A DNA stretch of 64,000 nucleotides from Corynebacterium sp. (lineage in GTDB: Bacteria > Actinomycetota > Actinomycetes > Mycobacteriales > Mycobacteriaceae). The stretch's first letter is position 1; every line of letters begins with the position of its first letter. A program made the position numbers and the translations under genes. Of this stretch, positions 48,643-60,400 are shown one piece after another. A model generated the notes under the pieces. The model was not told where the DNA came from, did no database searches, and saw only the letters and a program-made list of their open reading frames with translations. The DNA is taken from positions 186,001 to 250,000 of the forward strand of contig NZ_JAUNKO010000001.1 in NCBI RefSeq assembly GCF_030532715.1, read 5' to 3'.

Positions 48643-49296
48643 TTACACGCTAGGTTTTTTCGAATCCGCGGCCGGGCCATCCGGATCCGTAGGATCAATA
48701 TCCGCGTCGAGGGCATCCCACAGCACGCGGCCGGAATCGGGCGCTTCGGCCATATCTTGAGCCAGGGTTTCCTGCCGGCTACTTGCGCGTTCGTAGGCGC
48801 GGGAACGCACGGTGTCCGCCCCGGGGCGCATGGCCAGCAGCACCCCACCGAACAATGCGACAGCGCACGCGCAAAACGCCAATGCGGGCCCGAGCGTGTG
48901 CACTTCCGCGCCGCTGACATCCGCCCACGAAGCGATCAGCACCGGGGATTGCGCGCGCTCGGTGGCCGCGCCGGAGGTGAGTATGTTTTTCGCGCGCGCA
49001 AGGTCCGGTTCACCCGCGAGCAACGCCAATGGCTGCCAGCTCGCCGCGATTGCAGCTGCCGCGCCGACGATGCCGATGATTCGGCGCGCGGTGCGGCGCA
49101 GCACGAGGCCAGCCACCATGGCGGCGAGCAACACAAGCGCCAACGCGGTAAGTTCCGTGGACCAGACTGCGCCGACGAGTTCGTGGGTACTCTCACCAGA
49201 CTTATCATCGAACACATTGACGGTTAGCCACGGGAGTCTGGACACGCCCCACAGGGCGGCCCCACCCACACCGAGCAACACGGCGGCGATTCGCAT
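48643..49296 (-). CDS. TIGR02234-type Trp-operon-associated membrane protein
   Basis: The 217-residue protein starts [20 protein letters not shown] and has four hydrophobic spans (for example ALALVLLAAMVAGLVL and GPALAFCACAVALFGGVLLA), then an acidic cytoplasmic tail (SGRVLWDALDADIDPTDPDG). The fold and context match the tryptophan-biosynthesis-associated membrane family, whose function is unknown. Its ATG overlaps the hisI stop by one base (TAATG), 78 bases before the TrpC-like gene. Confidence 0.85.
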   Translation of the reverse strand: MRIAAVLLGVGGAALWGVSRLPWLTVNVFDDKSGESTHELVGAVWSTELTALALVLLAAMVAGLVLRRTARRIIGIVGAAAAIAASWQPLALLAGEPDLARAKNILTSGAATERAQSPVLIASWADVSGAEVHTLGPALAFCACAVALFGGVLLAMRPGADTVRSRAYERASSRQETLAQDMAEAPDSGRVLWDALDADIDPTDPDGPAADSKKPSV

Positions 49297-49658
49297 TACG
49301 CAAGCTCCAATTGCCTGTCGTCGAAACAACTACGGGTTCCAGTGTGGCATGCCGCACCCGTTTGCTGAACCTCGAGCAACACCGTGTCCCCGTCGCAATC
49401 CAAGCTTGCCGCAACCACGTGTTGCACATGCCCAGAGGTCAGGCCCTTAATCCAATACTCGGCCCGGGAGCGTGAATAATACGTGCCGCGGCGAGTGGCC
49501 AAGGTGAACGCCAGGGCGTGGGCGTCCATCCACGCCATCATCAGCACCTCTCGGCTTTCGGCGGCCTGCACGATGGCGGGCACCAAGCCAGCATCGTTAA
49601 AACGCACTTTCGCCGCAACCTCGGGGGCGAGTTCGTAGTCGGCGGGATTGTCACTCAC
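49296..49658 (-). CDS. hisI: Phosphoribosyl-AMP cyclohydrolase
   Basis: The 120-residue enzyme has [32 protein letters not shown], and the zinc/metal motif [21 protein letters not shown] with the conserved Cys residues. It opens the purine ring of phosphoribosyl-AMP (step three of histidine synthesis). It lacks the HisE phosphohydrolase domain, as in actinobacteria. Start GTG 49658 (VSDNPADYE) overlaps hisF by eight bases. Confidence 0.95.
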   Translation of the reverse strand: MSDNPADYELAPEVAAKVRFNDAGLVPAIVQAAESREVLMMAWMDAHALAFTLATRRGTYYSRSRAEYWIKGLTSGHVQHVVAASLDCDGDTVLLEVQQTGAACHTGTRSCFDDRQLELA

Positions 49659-50421
49659 CGGTCCGCACCTCAAACCCAGCCGCAGCAAGCGCCTGCTTGC
49701 ATTCCGCAATAGTCACTTCCTGAAAGTGGAATATCGACGCCGCGAGCACCGCATCCGCACCCGCTGCCACAGCCGGTGGGAAATGCTCAGCGTTCCCCGC
49801 CCCGCCGGAAGCAATGATCGGAATGTTCACCGCAGCTCGGACCTTTTCCACCAGCTCGATATCAAATCCCTGTTTGGTTCCATCCCCATCCATGGAATTG
49901 AGCAAAATCTCGCCCACGCCAAGCTCTTCGCCGCGGCGCGCCCAAGCCACGGCGTCGACACCCGCGCCGCGGGAACCACCATGCGTGGTCACCTCGAAAC
50001 CGCTCGGCATCCCCGGCGCGCGGCGGGCATCCACGCTCAACACCACGCACTGCGCGCCAAAGCGCTGCGAAAGCTCACCCAACAATTCAGGCCGAGCCAA
50101 CGCGGAGGTGTTCACGCTGATCTTATCCGCGCCGGCGCGCAGCAACTCGTCCGCGTCCTCCACGCTACGCACGCCGCCGCCCACGGTGAGCGGGATAAAC
50201 ACCGCCTCCGCAGTACGCCGCACCACCTCCAGCATGGTGCCCCGTCCGGCTTTGGAGGCACTCACATCGAGGAACGTCAGCTCATCGGCGCCCTCGGCGT
50301 CATAGCGCGCAGCGAGTTCCACCGGGTCGCCGGCGTCGCGCAGGTTTTCAAAATTCACGCCTTTGACCACACGGCCATTGTCCACGTCCAGGCACGGGAT
50401 CACACGCACTGCCACAGCCAC
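49651..50421 (-). CDS. hisF: Imidazole glycerol phosphate synthase cyclase subunit HisF
   Basis: The 256-residue TIM barrel has [17 protein letters not shown] (catalytic Asp), [25 protein letters not shown], the [18 protein letters not shown] catalytic loop, and [12 protein letters not shown]. With HisH it makes imidazole glycerol phosphate and AICAR. Several GTG/TTG codons cluster at the 5' end (50430-50421); GTG 50421 gives the family-length N-terminus [10 protein letters not shown]. It follows the phosphatase gene by 24 bases. Confidence 0.95.
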   Translation of the reverse strand: MAVAVRVIPCLDVDNGRVVKGVNFENLRDAGDPVELAARYDAEGADELTFLDVSASKAGRGTMLEVVRRTAEAVFIPLTVGGGVRSVEDADELLRAGADKISVNTSALARPELLGELSQRFGAQCVVLSVDARRAPGMPSGFEVTTHGGSRGAGVDAVAWARRGEELGVGEILLNSMDGDGTKQGFDIELVEKVRAAVNIPIIASGGAGNAEHFPPAVAAGADAVLAASIFHFQEVTIAECKQALAAAGFEVRTGE

Positions 50422-50445
50422 GGCCAACACGCTCCTTACACTTCG

Positions 50446-51231
50446 CTAGGTTTCCAACGCTCTGATCGTACCCAGGATGGATTCATGCACCGCACGCGTA
50501 CCCGCCACCAGCCCCAAGGACCCAGGTTGCCACCGGTTGCCCTGCAAATCGGTCACGCACCCGCCGGCCGCCTCAATGGCCAACACCCCCGCCGCGTTAT
50601 CCCACACAAACGGGCTAAACGTCACAGCGCCTGCGAAGATACCCAATGCGGTAAACGCCAAATCCACGCCCACCGAGCCGGTCACCCGCAGCCGCGGATA
50701 GCATTCCGCAACCTTGGCCAACAGGTCGTGGCGTAGCAACGTCGGAAACGCCGAATTCACCGGGGAAACGATGGAACCGAAGGCGATGGGCGCCACCAAC
50801 GGGCGCTGTTCCGCAAGCTGCGGCTGCGGGCGCCCATTGAGCATCAACGGCGACCCCTCAAACGCACACAAGCGTTTGCCCAGCAGCGGCATCGAAATCA
50901 CCGACACCACCGGCCTGCCCGCCAACAACAGCGCCACCAAAATGGCGCACATCGGGCTACCCGCGGAATAGTTCGACGTCCCATCGATCGGGTCCACCAC
51001 CCACACCGCGTCCGCATAAAGGTCCCCGCCGGCCTCTTCCCCGAACACGGGAATCCCGGTGTGCAGGGTGAGCAATTGGCGCAAGAGTTGTTCGATCTCA
51101 ATGTCGGCCAGGGTGGCAAAATCGCCGCCGGGTTTTGTCACCTCCGGCGCGGCCCCGATCCGCGCCACGAAAACACGTTCGGCCTCGTCGACGACGGCCT
51201 CCGCAATAGCAAGTAGTTCGCGCGCGTCCAT
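50446..51231 (-). CDS. impA: Inositol-monophosphatase-family phosphatase in the his operon
   Basis: The 261-residue protein has GEEAGGDLYADAVWVVDPID with the metal Asp (family motif WxVDPIDGTSNY), and WDNAAGVLAIEAAGGCVTDL as the second Asp motif. In C. glutamicum the gene at this place is impA, once considered for histidinol-phosphatase. It could serve as inositol phosphatase or a backup histidinol-phosphate phosphatase; the sequence does not settle this. It follows hisA by four bases. Confidence 0.88.
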   Translation of the reverse strand: MDARELLAIAEAVVDEAERVFVARIGAAPEVTKPGGDFATLADIEIEQLLRQLLTLHTGIPVFGEEAGGDLYADAVWVVDPIDGTSNYSAGSPMCAILVALLLAGRPVVSVISMPLLGKRLCAFEGSPLMLNGRPQPQLAEQRPLVAPIAFGSIVSPVNSAFPTLLRHDLLAKVAECYPRLRVTGSVGVDLAFTALGIFAGAVTFSPFVWDNAAGVLAIEAAGGCVTDLQGNRWQPGSLGLVAGTRAVHESILGTIRALET

Positions 51232-51235
51232 ATGC

Positions 51236-51970
51236 CTACTGGCCTACTGCGGCGAGCGCTTCCGCCAGCGTAAACCGACCCTCATACAACGCCTTGCCAA
51301 TGATGACGGAATCAATGCCCTCATCAACGTAGTGCGACAAGTCCACCACATCCTGCAACGTGGCGATGCCGCCGGACGCCACGATCGGCGCGTCCGTCGC
51401 CGCCGCCACGTCCCGCAACAAATCGATGTTCGGCCCGGCAAGGGTGCCGTCCTTGGACACATCGGTCACTACAAACCTTGAACAGCCTTGCGCATCGAGC
51501 CGTTCCAATACTTCCCACAGGTCACCGCCATCGGAAACCCAACCGTTGCCGCGGGTGCGCCACTGCCCATCAATGAGCCGAACGTCCAACCCCACTGCCA
51601 CGCGATCGCCATAACGTTCAATGGCGCTTCGGCACCACTCGGGGTGCTCGAGCGCGGCGGTGCCGATATTGACGCGACGCGCGCCAGTGGCCAGTGCCCG
51701 TGCCAAGGACGCGTCATCCCGGATGCCGCCGGTGAGTTCCACATTGATGTCCAACCGGCCGATCACCTCCGCCATAAGCTCGTGATTAGACCCGCGGTTA
51801 AACGCGGCGTCCAAGTCCACGAAGTGTAACCATTCGGCGCCTTGCTCCTGCCAATTCAACGCCGCCTGCACCGGCGTACCGTACACGGTTTCGCTTCCGG
51901 CTTCGCCTTGGTGAAGGCGAACCGCCTGACCATCAACAACATCAACGGCGGGGAGAAGTGTGAGACTCAT
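51236..51970 (-). CDS. hisA: ProFAR isomerase HisA (or PriA)
   Basis: The 244-residue TIM barrel begins [20 protein letters not shown] with catalytic Asp (AVDV), has [38 protein letters not shown] with the second Asp, and [12 protein letters not shown]. It isomerises ProFAR to PRFAR. Actinobacterial homologues may also isomerise phosphoribosyl anthranilate (PriA); I cannot decide which from sequence alone. Start ATG 51970; the ORF opens three codons further. Confidence 0.95.
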   Translation of the reverse strand: MSLTLLPAVDVVDGQAVRLHQGEAGSETVYGTPVQAALNWQEQGAEWLHFVDLDAAFNRGSNHELMAEVIGRLDINVELTGGIRDDASLARALATGARRVNIGTAALEHPEWCRSAIERYGDRVAVGLDVRLIDGQWRTRGNGWVSDGGDLWEVLERLDAQGCSRFVVTDVSKDGTLAGPNIDLLRDVAAATDAPIVASGGIATLQDVVDLSHYVDEGIDSVIIGKALYEGRFTLAEALAAVGQ

Positions 51971-51988
51971 GGCGCTCAAGTGTAGTCG

Positions 51989-52621
51989 CTAAAAGCTCGC
52001 CAACCAGTTCCGCAGCAGCTTTTGCCCCGTTTCGGAGGACTTTTCCGGGTGAAACTGCGTAGCCCACAGCGGCCCGTTTTCCACAGCAGCCACAAAGTCA
52101 CACCCGTGCGTAGCCCACGTCACCAACGGTGGGGTGGTCAGGCCATCGTCATCGAACTCCCAATCGCGCACCCCGTAGGAATGCACGAAATAGAACCGTT
52201 CCGCCGGGCTGATGCCCGCGAACATTTGCGAGCCCTCGGGCGCGCGAACCGTATTCCAACCCATGTGCGGCAGCACCGGCGCACTCAAACGCGTGACCAC
52301 TCCCGGCCATTCGCCACAGCCGGCGGTATCGTGACCGTGCTCCACGCCATGCTCGAACAAAATTTGCATACCCACACAAATGCCAAGGACGGGCCGACCG
52401 CCGGCGAGCCGCTCCCCGATCATGCGGGCGCCTTGCACGCGCTCGAGGCCCGCCATGCATGCGGCAAACGCACCCACGCCGGGCACCAGCAAACCGTCGG
52501 CTGCGAGAACTTCGCGGGGATCGTGCGTCACCTTCACCCGCGCGCCTGCATGTTCTACCGCACGGGCGGCTGAGCGGATGTTACCGGAACCGTAATCAAG
52601 CACGGCGACTCTTGTTGGCAT
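51989..52621 (-). CDS. hisH: Imidazole glycerol phosphate synthase glutaminase subunit HisH
   Basis: The 210-residue class I glutaminase has [48 protein letters not shown] with the nucleophile Cys, FYFVHSYG, and the catalytic His-Pro-Glu at [16 protein letters not shown]. It supplies ammonia to HisF. The frame is open 29 codons upstream without homology. It follows the MFS gene by 20 bases. Confidence 0.96.
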   Translation of the reverse strand: MPTRVAVLDYGSGNIRSAARAVEHAGARVKVTHDPREVLAADGLLVPGVGAFAACMAGLERVQGARMIGERLAGGRPVLGICVGMQILFEHGVEHGHDTAGCGEWPGVVTRLSAPVLPHMGWNTVRAPEGSQMFAGISPAERFYFVHSYGVRDWEFDDDGLTTPPLVTWATHGCDFVAAVENGPLWATQFHPEKSSETGQKLLRNWLASF

Positions 52622-52641
52622 GGTGAAGATTCTAGCGCGTC

Positions 52642-53853
52642 CTAGCCCCGCATACCCCTTCGAAGAAGCGCAAACCCAAACTCGGCCACGGCCGCCACAC
52701 ACGCGCACGCCACGATCATCGCACCGGCAGCGAACGCACCGGTGTAGGCCAGCCGGGCCGCCACCATCCCCAGCACCAGTGAGCCAGCCCCTGTGCCCGC
52801 ATCAAAAGACATGTTCCACAGCGCACTCGCCTCGGAAATGCGCTCTTGCGGCAAGCGGGCGAACATCATCAACAGTGCCTCGTTTTGCACAACCCCGAAA
52901 CCGGCGCCGAAGCAGCCCACGGCAACCACCACCAACCAGCCTGGCCCTGCGGCATTGAGCGCCACGCACAACAATGCGAGGCCCACGCAGCTGGCAAGCA
53001 ACCCAACAAGCAACAGCGAACCGGTGCGGTTGCGCCGGTCTGCGATCACGCCCGCAGCAAACCGCGACACCATTTGCGCGCCACCAAGCACCGCGAACGT
53101 GACGCCGGTGAGCACGGGCGCGGGACCTCCAAGATCACCGGTGATAGCGGCGGGTAGGAACGCGGAAATCACGCCGAAGCCCATGGCGGTCGCGCCGATT
53201 GCGGCCGCCGGAACCACCACGACAACCGAATACACCTTCGTCGCTGTGTTTGTGTGGGACGGGACGACGGCCGCGCGGCGGCGCGGGATGGCAAGGCACA
53301 TCACGGCTGCGATCAGCGCCACCGCCGCGCCCAGCACGTACACCAACGTCGCGCCGAAATGCTCAAAAAGGAACAGGCCCGCGGGCAGTCCGATGAGGTT
53401 GGCAAAGCCGATAACCAATCCCAGCGACCCGCTTGCCCGCCCCAGCTGGTGGCGCGGCACCAGCTCCGCCACCAGCGCCGATTCCGCGACGGTGAGCGCG
53501 CCGAAGCCAATGCCACGCAGTGCGCAGAGCGCCAGCACGGCCACCGCGGCGTCGGTAATCGCGTACCCTACGGCAGGCAACCCGAGCATCATCGCGGCGA
53601 ACACCATCACCGGGGTGTAGCCGAAGCGCCGTAATGCCCACGGGGTAACAATCTGGGTGGCCACGGTCACCGCCATAAACACGCCCGTCGTCGCGCCCGC
53701 CAACGTATTCGAACCCCCGGCGGTCAGGATGGCCAGCGGCACCACAGGCAGCAGCAACCCCCAACTGCCAAACGCGGCGGCCACCGCGACGAGCGTGGGC
53801 ACAAACCCCGGCGCCCGCCACAGGCTCGGCGCGGGCACATTCGCAACGGTCAA
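52642..53853 (-). CDS. MFS permease within the his operon
   Basis: The 403-residue protein has twelve hydrophobic spans and the MFS patterns [19 protein letters not shown] at the N-terminus, [16 protein letters not shown] between spans 8 and 9, and [17 protein letters not shown]. The start is TTG 53853, just after the stop of the small membrane gene; GTG 53838 is an alternative. Related corynebacteria carry an MFS gene at this place. Substrate is unknown; proximity suggests a link to histidine or precursors but is not proof. Confidence 0.85.
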   Translation of the reverse strand: MTVANVPAPSLWRAPGFVPTLVAVAAAFGSWGLLLPVVPLAILTAGGSNTLAGATTGVFMAVTVATQIVTPWALRRFGYTPVMVFAAMMLGLPAVGYAITDAAVAVLALCALRGIGFGALTVAESALVAELVPRHQLGRASGSLGLVIGFANLIGLPAGLFLFEHFGATLVYVLGAAVALIAAVMCLAIPRRRAAVVPSHTNTATKVYSVVVVVPAAAIGATAMGFGVISAFLPAAITGDLGGPAPVLTGVTFAVLGGAQMVSRFAAGVIADRRNRTGSLLLVGLLASCVGLALLCVALNAAGPGWLVVVAVGCFGAGFGVVQNEALLMMFARLPQERISEASALWNMSFDAGTGAGSLVLGMVAARLAYTGAFAAGAMIVACACVAAVAEFGFALLRRGMRG

Positions 53854-53854
53854 G

Positions 53855-54022
53855 CTACATCGCGCCCAACAACCACAACAGCGCCGTCGCAGCGGCAAGG
53901 GCAGCCAACAAGGCCAGGATAAAAGTGAGCACACGCTGCCCGGCCTGGTAGGCGGACCAGGTGCCGCCGACCAACAGCCCGGCAACCGCAAACAGCAGGT
54001 AAATCAGCCAGGAATATTCCAT
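53855..54022 (-). CDS. Small membrane protein between hisB and the MFS gene
   Basis: This 55-residue frame reads MEYSWLIYLLFAVAGLLVGG and then a second hydrophobic stretch LTFILALLAALAAATALLW. It has two membrane spans with a short polar loop (TWSAYQAGQR). Its ATG abuts the hisB stop codon (TAGATG) and its stop lies two bases before the MFS start, so it is clearly part of the operon. A small hypothetical gene occupies the same place in C. glutamicum. Function unknown. Confidence 0.75.
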   Translation of the reverse strand: MEYSWLIYLLFAVAGLLVGGTWSAYQAGQRVLTFILALLAALAAATALLWLLGAM

Positions 54023-55713
<1,691 letters not shown>

Positions 55714-57045
55714 TTACGCCTCCAGAGTTTCGAACCGCGCGCGGATCGCCTCGCCGTGGGCGGGCAAATCCTCGGCGTCGGCGAGGGTGACTACGGTCGC
55801 GGCCAGCTCTTTCAGCGCGGCTTCGTCGTACTCGATCAGGTGCACGCTGCGGACAAACGTGTGGGTGGAAAGCCCCGAACTGTAGCGCGCGGAACCCGAG
55901 GTGGGCAGCACGTGATTCGACCCTGCCGAATAGTCCCCCAACGGCACCGGCGCGAACGTTCCTACGAAAATGGCGCCGGCGTTGCGGATGCGCTCCGCAA
56001 CCTCCCGCGGATTGTGCGTATGAATTTCCAAATGCTCCGCGGCGTATTCGTCCACGACGCGGATTCCGGCGTCCATACCATCGACGAGCACGATGCCGGA
56101 CTGCGGGCCGTTGAGCGCCTGCTTCACCCGCTCCGCATTGCGCGTAACCCCATACCGCGCCGCCACTTCCCGCTCCACGGCTTCCGCCAATTCGGGCGAA
56201 TCCGTCACCAGCACGCTGGCCGCCATCACGTCGTGTTCCGCCTGGCTGATCAGGTCATAGGCGATGTGGATGGGGTTTGCACTGTCGTCGGCGAGGATGG
56301 CGATCTCGGTGGGGCCCGCCTCGGCGTCGATACCCACCACGCTCCGGCAAATCCGCTTCGCGGCGGTCACGTAAATATTGCCGGGGCCGGTAATCATGTC
56401 CACCGGCGCGAGCTGCTCGGCGTGCGCCTCGTCCCCGTAGGCGAGCAGCGCAACGGCCTGGGCCCCACCGACCGCCCACACTTCCGTCACGCCCAACAAC
56501 GCGCACGCCGCAAGAATCGTCGGATGCGGCCAGCCGCCGAAATCGGCCTGCGGAGGCGAGGCAACCACGAGACTTTCCACGCCTGCTTCCTGGGCGGGCA
56601 CCACATTCATAATCACACTCGAGGGGTACACGGCGTTACCGCCAGGCACGTACAACCCCACTCGCTGCACCGGCAGAAACTTCTCCGTCACGTATCCCCC
56701 GGGCGCGAGTTCCGTGGTGTGGGTATGCGGCCGCTGTGCCGCGTGCACGATCCGCACGCGGCGAATGCTCTCTTCAAGGGCTGCCCGTACGTTCGAATCC
56801 AGGTTTGTCAGCGCGGCGGCGAGCACCTCGGCGGGCACGCGCACGGACGCGGGCCGCACGTGATCGAATTGCTCCCCGTATTCGAGCGCGGCCTCCGCGC
56901 CATTGGCCACCACGGCCTGCACCACGGGTTGGACTATCGGAACAACCGCATCAACATCGGTGCCGCCGCGCGGGAGGGCGCGGCGCAACTCACCAACGGA
57001 TGGGGTTCGACCACGTAGGTCAACAACGCTCAACATTTTCGACAT
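55714..57045 (-). CDS. hisD: Histidinol dehydrogenase
   Basis: The 443-residue enzyme has [30 protein letters not shown], the catalytic region [38 protein letters not shown] (Glu-His base) and [12 protein letters not shown] (zinc ligands). It performs the last two oxidations to histidine. Start ATG 57045 ([12 protein letters not shown]) lies nine bases after GGGAGCG. It is the first gene of the twelve-gene operon. Confidence 0.97.
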   Translation of the reverse strand: MSKMLSVVDLRGRTPSVGELRRALPRGGTDVDAVVPIVQPVVQAVVANGAEAALEYGEQFDHVRPASVRVPAEVLAAALTNLDSNVRAALEESIRRVRIVHAAQRPHTHTTELAPGGYVTEKFLPVQRVGLYVPGGNAVYPSSVIMNVVPAQEAGVESLVVASPPQADFGGWPHPTILAACALLGVTEVWAVGGAQAVALLAYGDEAHAEQLAPVDMITGPGNIYVTAAKRICRSVVGIDAEAGPTEIAILADDSANPIHIAYDLISQAEHDVMAASVLVTDSPELAEAVEREVAARYGVTRNAERVKQALNGPQSGIVLVDGMDAGIRVVDEYAAEHLEIHTHNPREVAERIRNAGAIFVGTFAPVPLGDYSAGSNHVLPTSGSARYSSGLSTHTFVRSVHLIEYDEAALKELAATVVTLADAEDLPAHGEAIRARFETLEA

Positions 57046-57108
57046 GGGCTTGACGCTCCCTACCACTCACGCATGCTTTCCGGGCTGAAGTTAGCCACCA
57101 GGTTCCTC

Positions 57109-57136
57109 ATTGTAGGCAGTGCGGATGCGCAAACAA
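57109..57136 (-). promoter_or_regulatory. hisD promoter candidate
   Basis: On the reverse strand a -35 TTGTTT (57136-57131) and a -10 TACAAT (57114-57109) are 16 bases apart, giving a start near 57102 and a leader of about 55 nt before hisD. No T-box consensus or His-codon-rich leader peptide is seen in it. Confidence 0.5.
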
Positions 57137-57256
57137 CAGTTGCATCCTCCAGCGACCGAACGGAAACCGCCGGGCGCGACGGTAGCAGTGTTGCGAACAC
57201 GCCGGGCGGGGTGGGATCCCCCCAGTCCCCCGCCGGTTTGAGCCTAGAATAAGCGC

Positions 57257-58267
57257 ATGAAAATACCCACGCTGTTCGATGTCACGCTCGTCGCCCGCAG
57301 CAACGATGTAGACCCGATTCGGGGCAAAGACTACATCGCGTTCGCGTGGGAGGACTTCTTTACCGTCTTCTATTTTTCGGAGGAAACGGTCGGCCATTTG
57401 CTCATCCAGTCGGTGATGTACAACCGGCTGGATTTTTCGCAATTGCACGCCGCGACGCAGGCGGCCTCCACATGGAACCTCGCGCACGTGGACCTCACCG
57501 CCACCGCGAAGATTCACGACGCCGCTGCCTCCACCGAACTCGGGTTCCGCACCGCATTCCCCGTGGCTACGGGCACTACGCAACATCAGCTGACGGCCAC
57601 GATTGGGCATGCCTGCGACATCGCGCACGAGGCGTCAACATTCTTTATCGAGCAATTCCCTAGCCTGAAATGCCAGCTGACTCTGAGCGAAAAAACGGCC
57701 CTAGCGCAGCAATACGCGGCGAAACTCGCGGCCAAGGCACCCACATTGCCGGAACACCCGCGGCGGCTGGCGGAAGAGGCGCGCTTTATGCAACGGCTGA
57801 TGAGCACGGACGATGAACTCCTAGAGGGCATTTCTATGGTGACGCTGCCCCGGATTCGTACGATGCTCACGGAGTTGGGTTCCACAGAATTGGATATCGC
57901 CGTGGATGCCAACAATCTGATGATGAGCTTTTGCAACGTCATGTTTAACGTTTCCGTCGCCCCCGGGCCGGCGCTGATCCTGCGCGGGCATTGGGTGCCC
58001 ACCTCGGAAGTCGGCCAAGATTTCGCCCGGGTGTTTACGCTCTGCAACGAGTGGAACCAGTCTTCCCGCACGACCACCGCGTATTGTTCGGAAACAAACT
58101 CGACCTTGCCGTTGGTCAACGTCGAATACACGGTTGCCATGACGCGGGGGCTTTCGGAGGCACAACTGGCCCAAGCGCTGCGCGTGGGGCTGAGCAATAT
58201 TCTCACCGCCGTGGAGCATCTCAGCACGACCGGGGACGGCGCCAGCGTTGTTACCTGGGCGAATTGA
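57257..58267 (+). CDS. YbjN-like two-domain protein, copy 1
   Basis: This 336-residue protein begins MKIPTLFDVTLVARSNDVDP and consists of two related halves. Each has a beta segment, a short helix and a WN pattern: N-half FYFSEETVGHLL...AASTWN, C-half ARVFTLCNEWNQSS with GLSEAQLAQALRVGLSNILTAVEHL. The fold resembles the YbjN / T3SS-chaperone-like domain. It has no signal or membrane span. Function unknown. It diverges from hisD and begins a run of three paralogues in tandem, with similar N-termini (M-x-I-P-S/T-x-x-D). Confidence 0.8.
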   Translation: MKIPTLFDVTLVARSNDVDPIRGKDYIAFAWEDFFTVFYFSEETVGHLLIQSVMYNRLDFSQLHAATQAASTWNLAHVDLTATAKIHDAAASTELGFRTAFPVATGTTQHQLTATIGHACDIAHEASTFFIEQFPSLKCQLTLSEKTALAQQYAAKLAAKAPTLPEHPRRLAEEARFMQRLMSTDDELLEGISMVTLPRIRTMLTELGSTELDIAVDANNLMMSFCNVMFNVSVAPGPALILRGHWVPTSEVGQDFARVFTLCNEWNQSSRTTTAYCSETNSTLPLVNVEYTVAMTRGLSEAQLAQALRVGLSNILTAVEHLSTTGDGASVVTWAN

Positions 58268-58324
58268 TCCACCGCCCGCGCACACGTTTCCGTAAAAGTT
58301 TCCTAAAGCTTCGTGAGGACACCC

Positions 58325-59341
58325 ATGCACATTCCATCCATCACCGATATCGCGGACTATATTTACGCCACGGACACCCTGCCGCGCGTGGAAGAAGACC
58401 ACATTGTGATCTCCAACCAACACTATTGCACCGTGATTTTCTTCGCCCACGAAACGGTGGATCACTTGGTGGTGCATTCAGTGCTGCGCAACCACCTGCC
58501 CGCCGCGGATTTTGCGGTGGTGGCACAGGCGGTGAGCTGGTCGAACTCGAAGTTTGTGGGGCTGACCACGCTGCTGGAACCGCAGGATGATTCCTCGCTG
58601 GCCATCGCGTTTCGTACCTCCATGCCGATTGCCGCGGGTGTGGCAACACAGCAGCTGGATACGTTTTTGGAAACCTCGCTGCACACCACGCATTCGGCGG
58701 TGGAGCATTGCATGTTTCAATTCCCCACCCTGGGCCGCGCGCACGAAGACGAAACCGCACTCGAACAGGACGCCGAATACGCGCAGGGCATTGGGGAGAA
58801 AATCACCCCAAACCCGTACGCTTTGACCACCTGGGAGACCGAGTCACGGCAGCTGGAATACCTGCTGGTCCTGGACCCGGAGCTTTCGCAAGTAACCCCG
58901 CGCCGCATCGAGGCGATTTTGCGGCGCTATGGGCCATGCGATTTGCACTATCAACTGCACGAGTCGCATCTGCTTGCCAAGATTGGCGGGCTGTATATGT
59001 CGTTTCGTATCACCCGCGACCAAGATCCGGAGCCGAACCCGCAGGCGCTGGTGATTGAAGCGAAGTGGATTCCGGACCTGCACCCGGATGAGCATTTCAT
59101 CCCGATTGTGGCGTTGTGCAGTGTGTGGAACCAGTCCGCCTCCACGACGAAGGCGTCGTGCACGATCGAAGCCGAGGAGCGCATCCACATCAACGCGTAC
59201 TACAGCATTGCGTTGCGCTATGGCTTGGGTGAGGCGCAGCTCATGAACACCCTGCGCGTGGGCATTAGCAACACGCTCGCGGCTATCGAACACATCAGCA
59301 CTGAGGCGACGGGGAGTTCGGCGGTGCACTGGCCGCTGTGA
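58325..59341 (+). CDS. YbjN-like two-domain protein, copy 2
   Basis: The 338-residue protein starts at ATG 58325 (MHIPSITDIADYIYATD), chosen because copies 1 and 3 have the same start pattern; an in-frame GTG lies at 58313. It has IFFAHETVDHLVVHSV in the N-half and FIPIVALCSVWNQSASTTKA plus GLGEAQLMNTLRVGISNTLAAIEHI in the C-half, as in copy 1. It is separated by 57 bases from copy 1 and 40 bases from copy 3. Same fold, unknown role. Confidence 0.8.
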   Translation: MHIPSITDIADYIYATDTLPRVEEDHIVISNQHYCTVIFFAHETVDHLVVHSVLRNHLPAADFAVVAQAVSWSNSKFVGLTTLLEPQDDSSLAIAFRTSMPIAAGVATQQLDTFLETSLHTTHSAVEHCMFQFPTLGRAHEDETALEQDAEYAQGIGEKITPNPYALTTWETESRQLEYLLVLDPELSQVTPRRIEAILRRYGPCDLHYQLHESHLLAKIGGLYMSFRITRDQDPEPNPQALVIEAKWIPDLHPDEHFIPIVALCSVWNQSASTTKASCTIEAEERIHINAYYSIALRYGLGEAQLMNTLRVGISNTLAAIEHISTEATGSSAVHWPL

Positions 59342-59381
59342 GGTCGCCGCATCGGCGCGGTTGGCTCTCTAGAATACGGGT

Positions 59382-60374
59382 ATGGAGATTCCATCACTTG
59401 TCGACGTCGCGATGGCCACCGCCGAGCTTGGGCTCGGCCACTCCGTCCACGACGACCGCATCACGTTCCCGTGGCCGGATCATCGCAGCATCGCTTACAT
59501 CGGTGTGGAAAGCGCGGAGCATCTGGTGGTGCTGTCGATCATGCGCAACCGCTTGGAATTTTCGCAGATCAAGGAGGCCGCCCGGCTGATCACCATGTGG
59601 AACGAAAAGCGCATCGGCCCAGCCGCCTTTCTGGAAATTACCGACGATGCGGCCGTGGTACTCAAGTTCCGCAGCTCCCTCCCCATTGAGGCAGGAGTCA
59701 CGCCGGAGCAGCTGAAGGCGTTTATCACCACGGCGTCGGAAACCGCGGTGTTGGCGGTGCAGTATTTCCTTACGGCGTTCCCCGCGCTTGCCTACACCGG
59801 TTCCGAAGTGGAACTGGTACGCGAAGACGAGCGCGCACGGGCGGAGAAACTTCCCGGCAAGGATTCGCCCAAGCCGGACAAAGCCACCGGATTCACCAAA
59901 CAACACATCACCCCTCAGGACGTTATGGATGCGGACAACCAAACCCCCTACCCCGTCACCCTCGAACGCATCCGCGACGCATTGGAGCATCTGGGCACGC
60001 CACGCAACGACCTCGACGAACAACGCCTCATTACCGCGTTCAACGATGTGATCTGCACCTTTTTCATCGACAATGGGCCGACGCTGTTGGTGCGGGCGTA
60101 TTGGCTGCCCGGGATGGACCCCGAAAAAGACTTCATGCGCCTATTTTTGGTGTGCAATGAGTGGAACGAACGCGGGATCGCATCCAAAGCCTTTTGCCAC
60201 ACCGACGACGACGGCCTGCAAGTACATGTGGAATACACCACCACCATCGCGCGCGGCCTGACGGACGCGCAGTTGATTCACACCGTGGCGGTGTCTGTGC
60301 AATCATTGCTCAGCGCGGTGGACATTATCAGTACGAACGCCACCGGAACCTCCGCGGTGGACTGGCCGGAATAA
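59382..60374 (+). CDS. YbjN-like two-domain protein, copy 3
   Basis: The 330-residue protein starts MEIPSLVDVAMATAELGLGH and has AYIGVESAEHLVVLSIMRNR in the N-half and FMRLFLVCNEWNERGIASKA plus GLTDAQLIHTVAVSVQSLLSAVDII in the C-half. Its linker between halves is Lys/Pro-rich (LPGKDSPKPDKATGFTKQH). The three copies have diverged considerably (by eye well below 50 percent identity), which argues for an old duplication. Confidence 0.8.
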   Translation: MEIPSLVDVAMATAELGLGHSVHDDRITFPWPDHRSIAYIGVESAEHLVVLSIMRNRLEFSQIKEAARLITMWNEKRIGPAAFLEITDDAAVVLKFRSSLPIEAGVTPEQLKAFITTASETAVLAVQYFLTAFPALAYTGSEVELVREDERARAEKLPGKDSPKPDKATGFTKQHITPQDVMDADNQTPYPVTLERIRDALEHLGTPRNDLDEQRLITAFNDVICTFFIDNGPTLLVRAYWLPGMDPEKDFMRLFLVCNEWNERGIASKAFCHTDDDGLQVHVEYTTTIARGLTDAQLIHTVAVSVQSLLSAVDIISTNATGTSAVDWPE

Positions 60375-60400
60375 CCAACCCCGCCGGTGGGCGCGGTGCG

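Noticed and set aside
57060..57110. A 16-codon frame ([16 protein letters not shown]) before hisD as a leader peptide
   Set aside because: Its ATG overlaps the -10 hexamer, so it would precede the transcription start, and it contains no His codons.
57123..57147. Hairpin GGATGC/GCATCC upstream of hisD
   Set aside because: A short stem without a T tract, largely inside the proposed promoter; no regulatory claim is justified.
57046..57256. T-box riboswitch ahead of hisD
   Set aside because: T-box control of his genes is reported in C. glutamicum, but the conserved antiterminator sequence is not seen here and the predicted leader is only about 55 nt.
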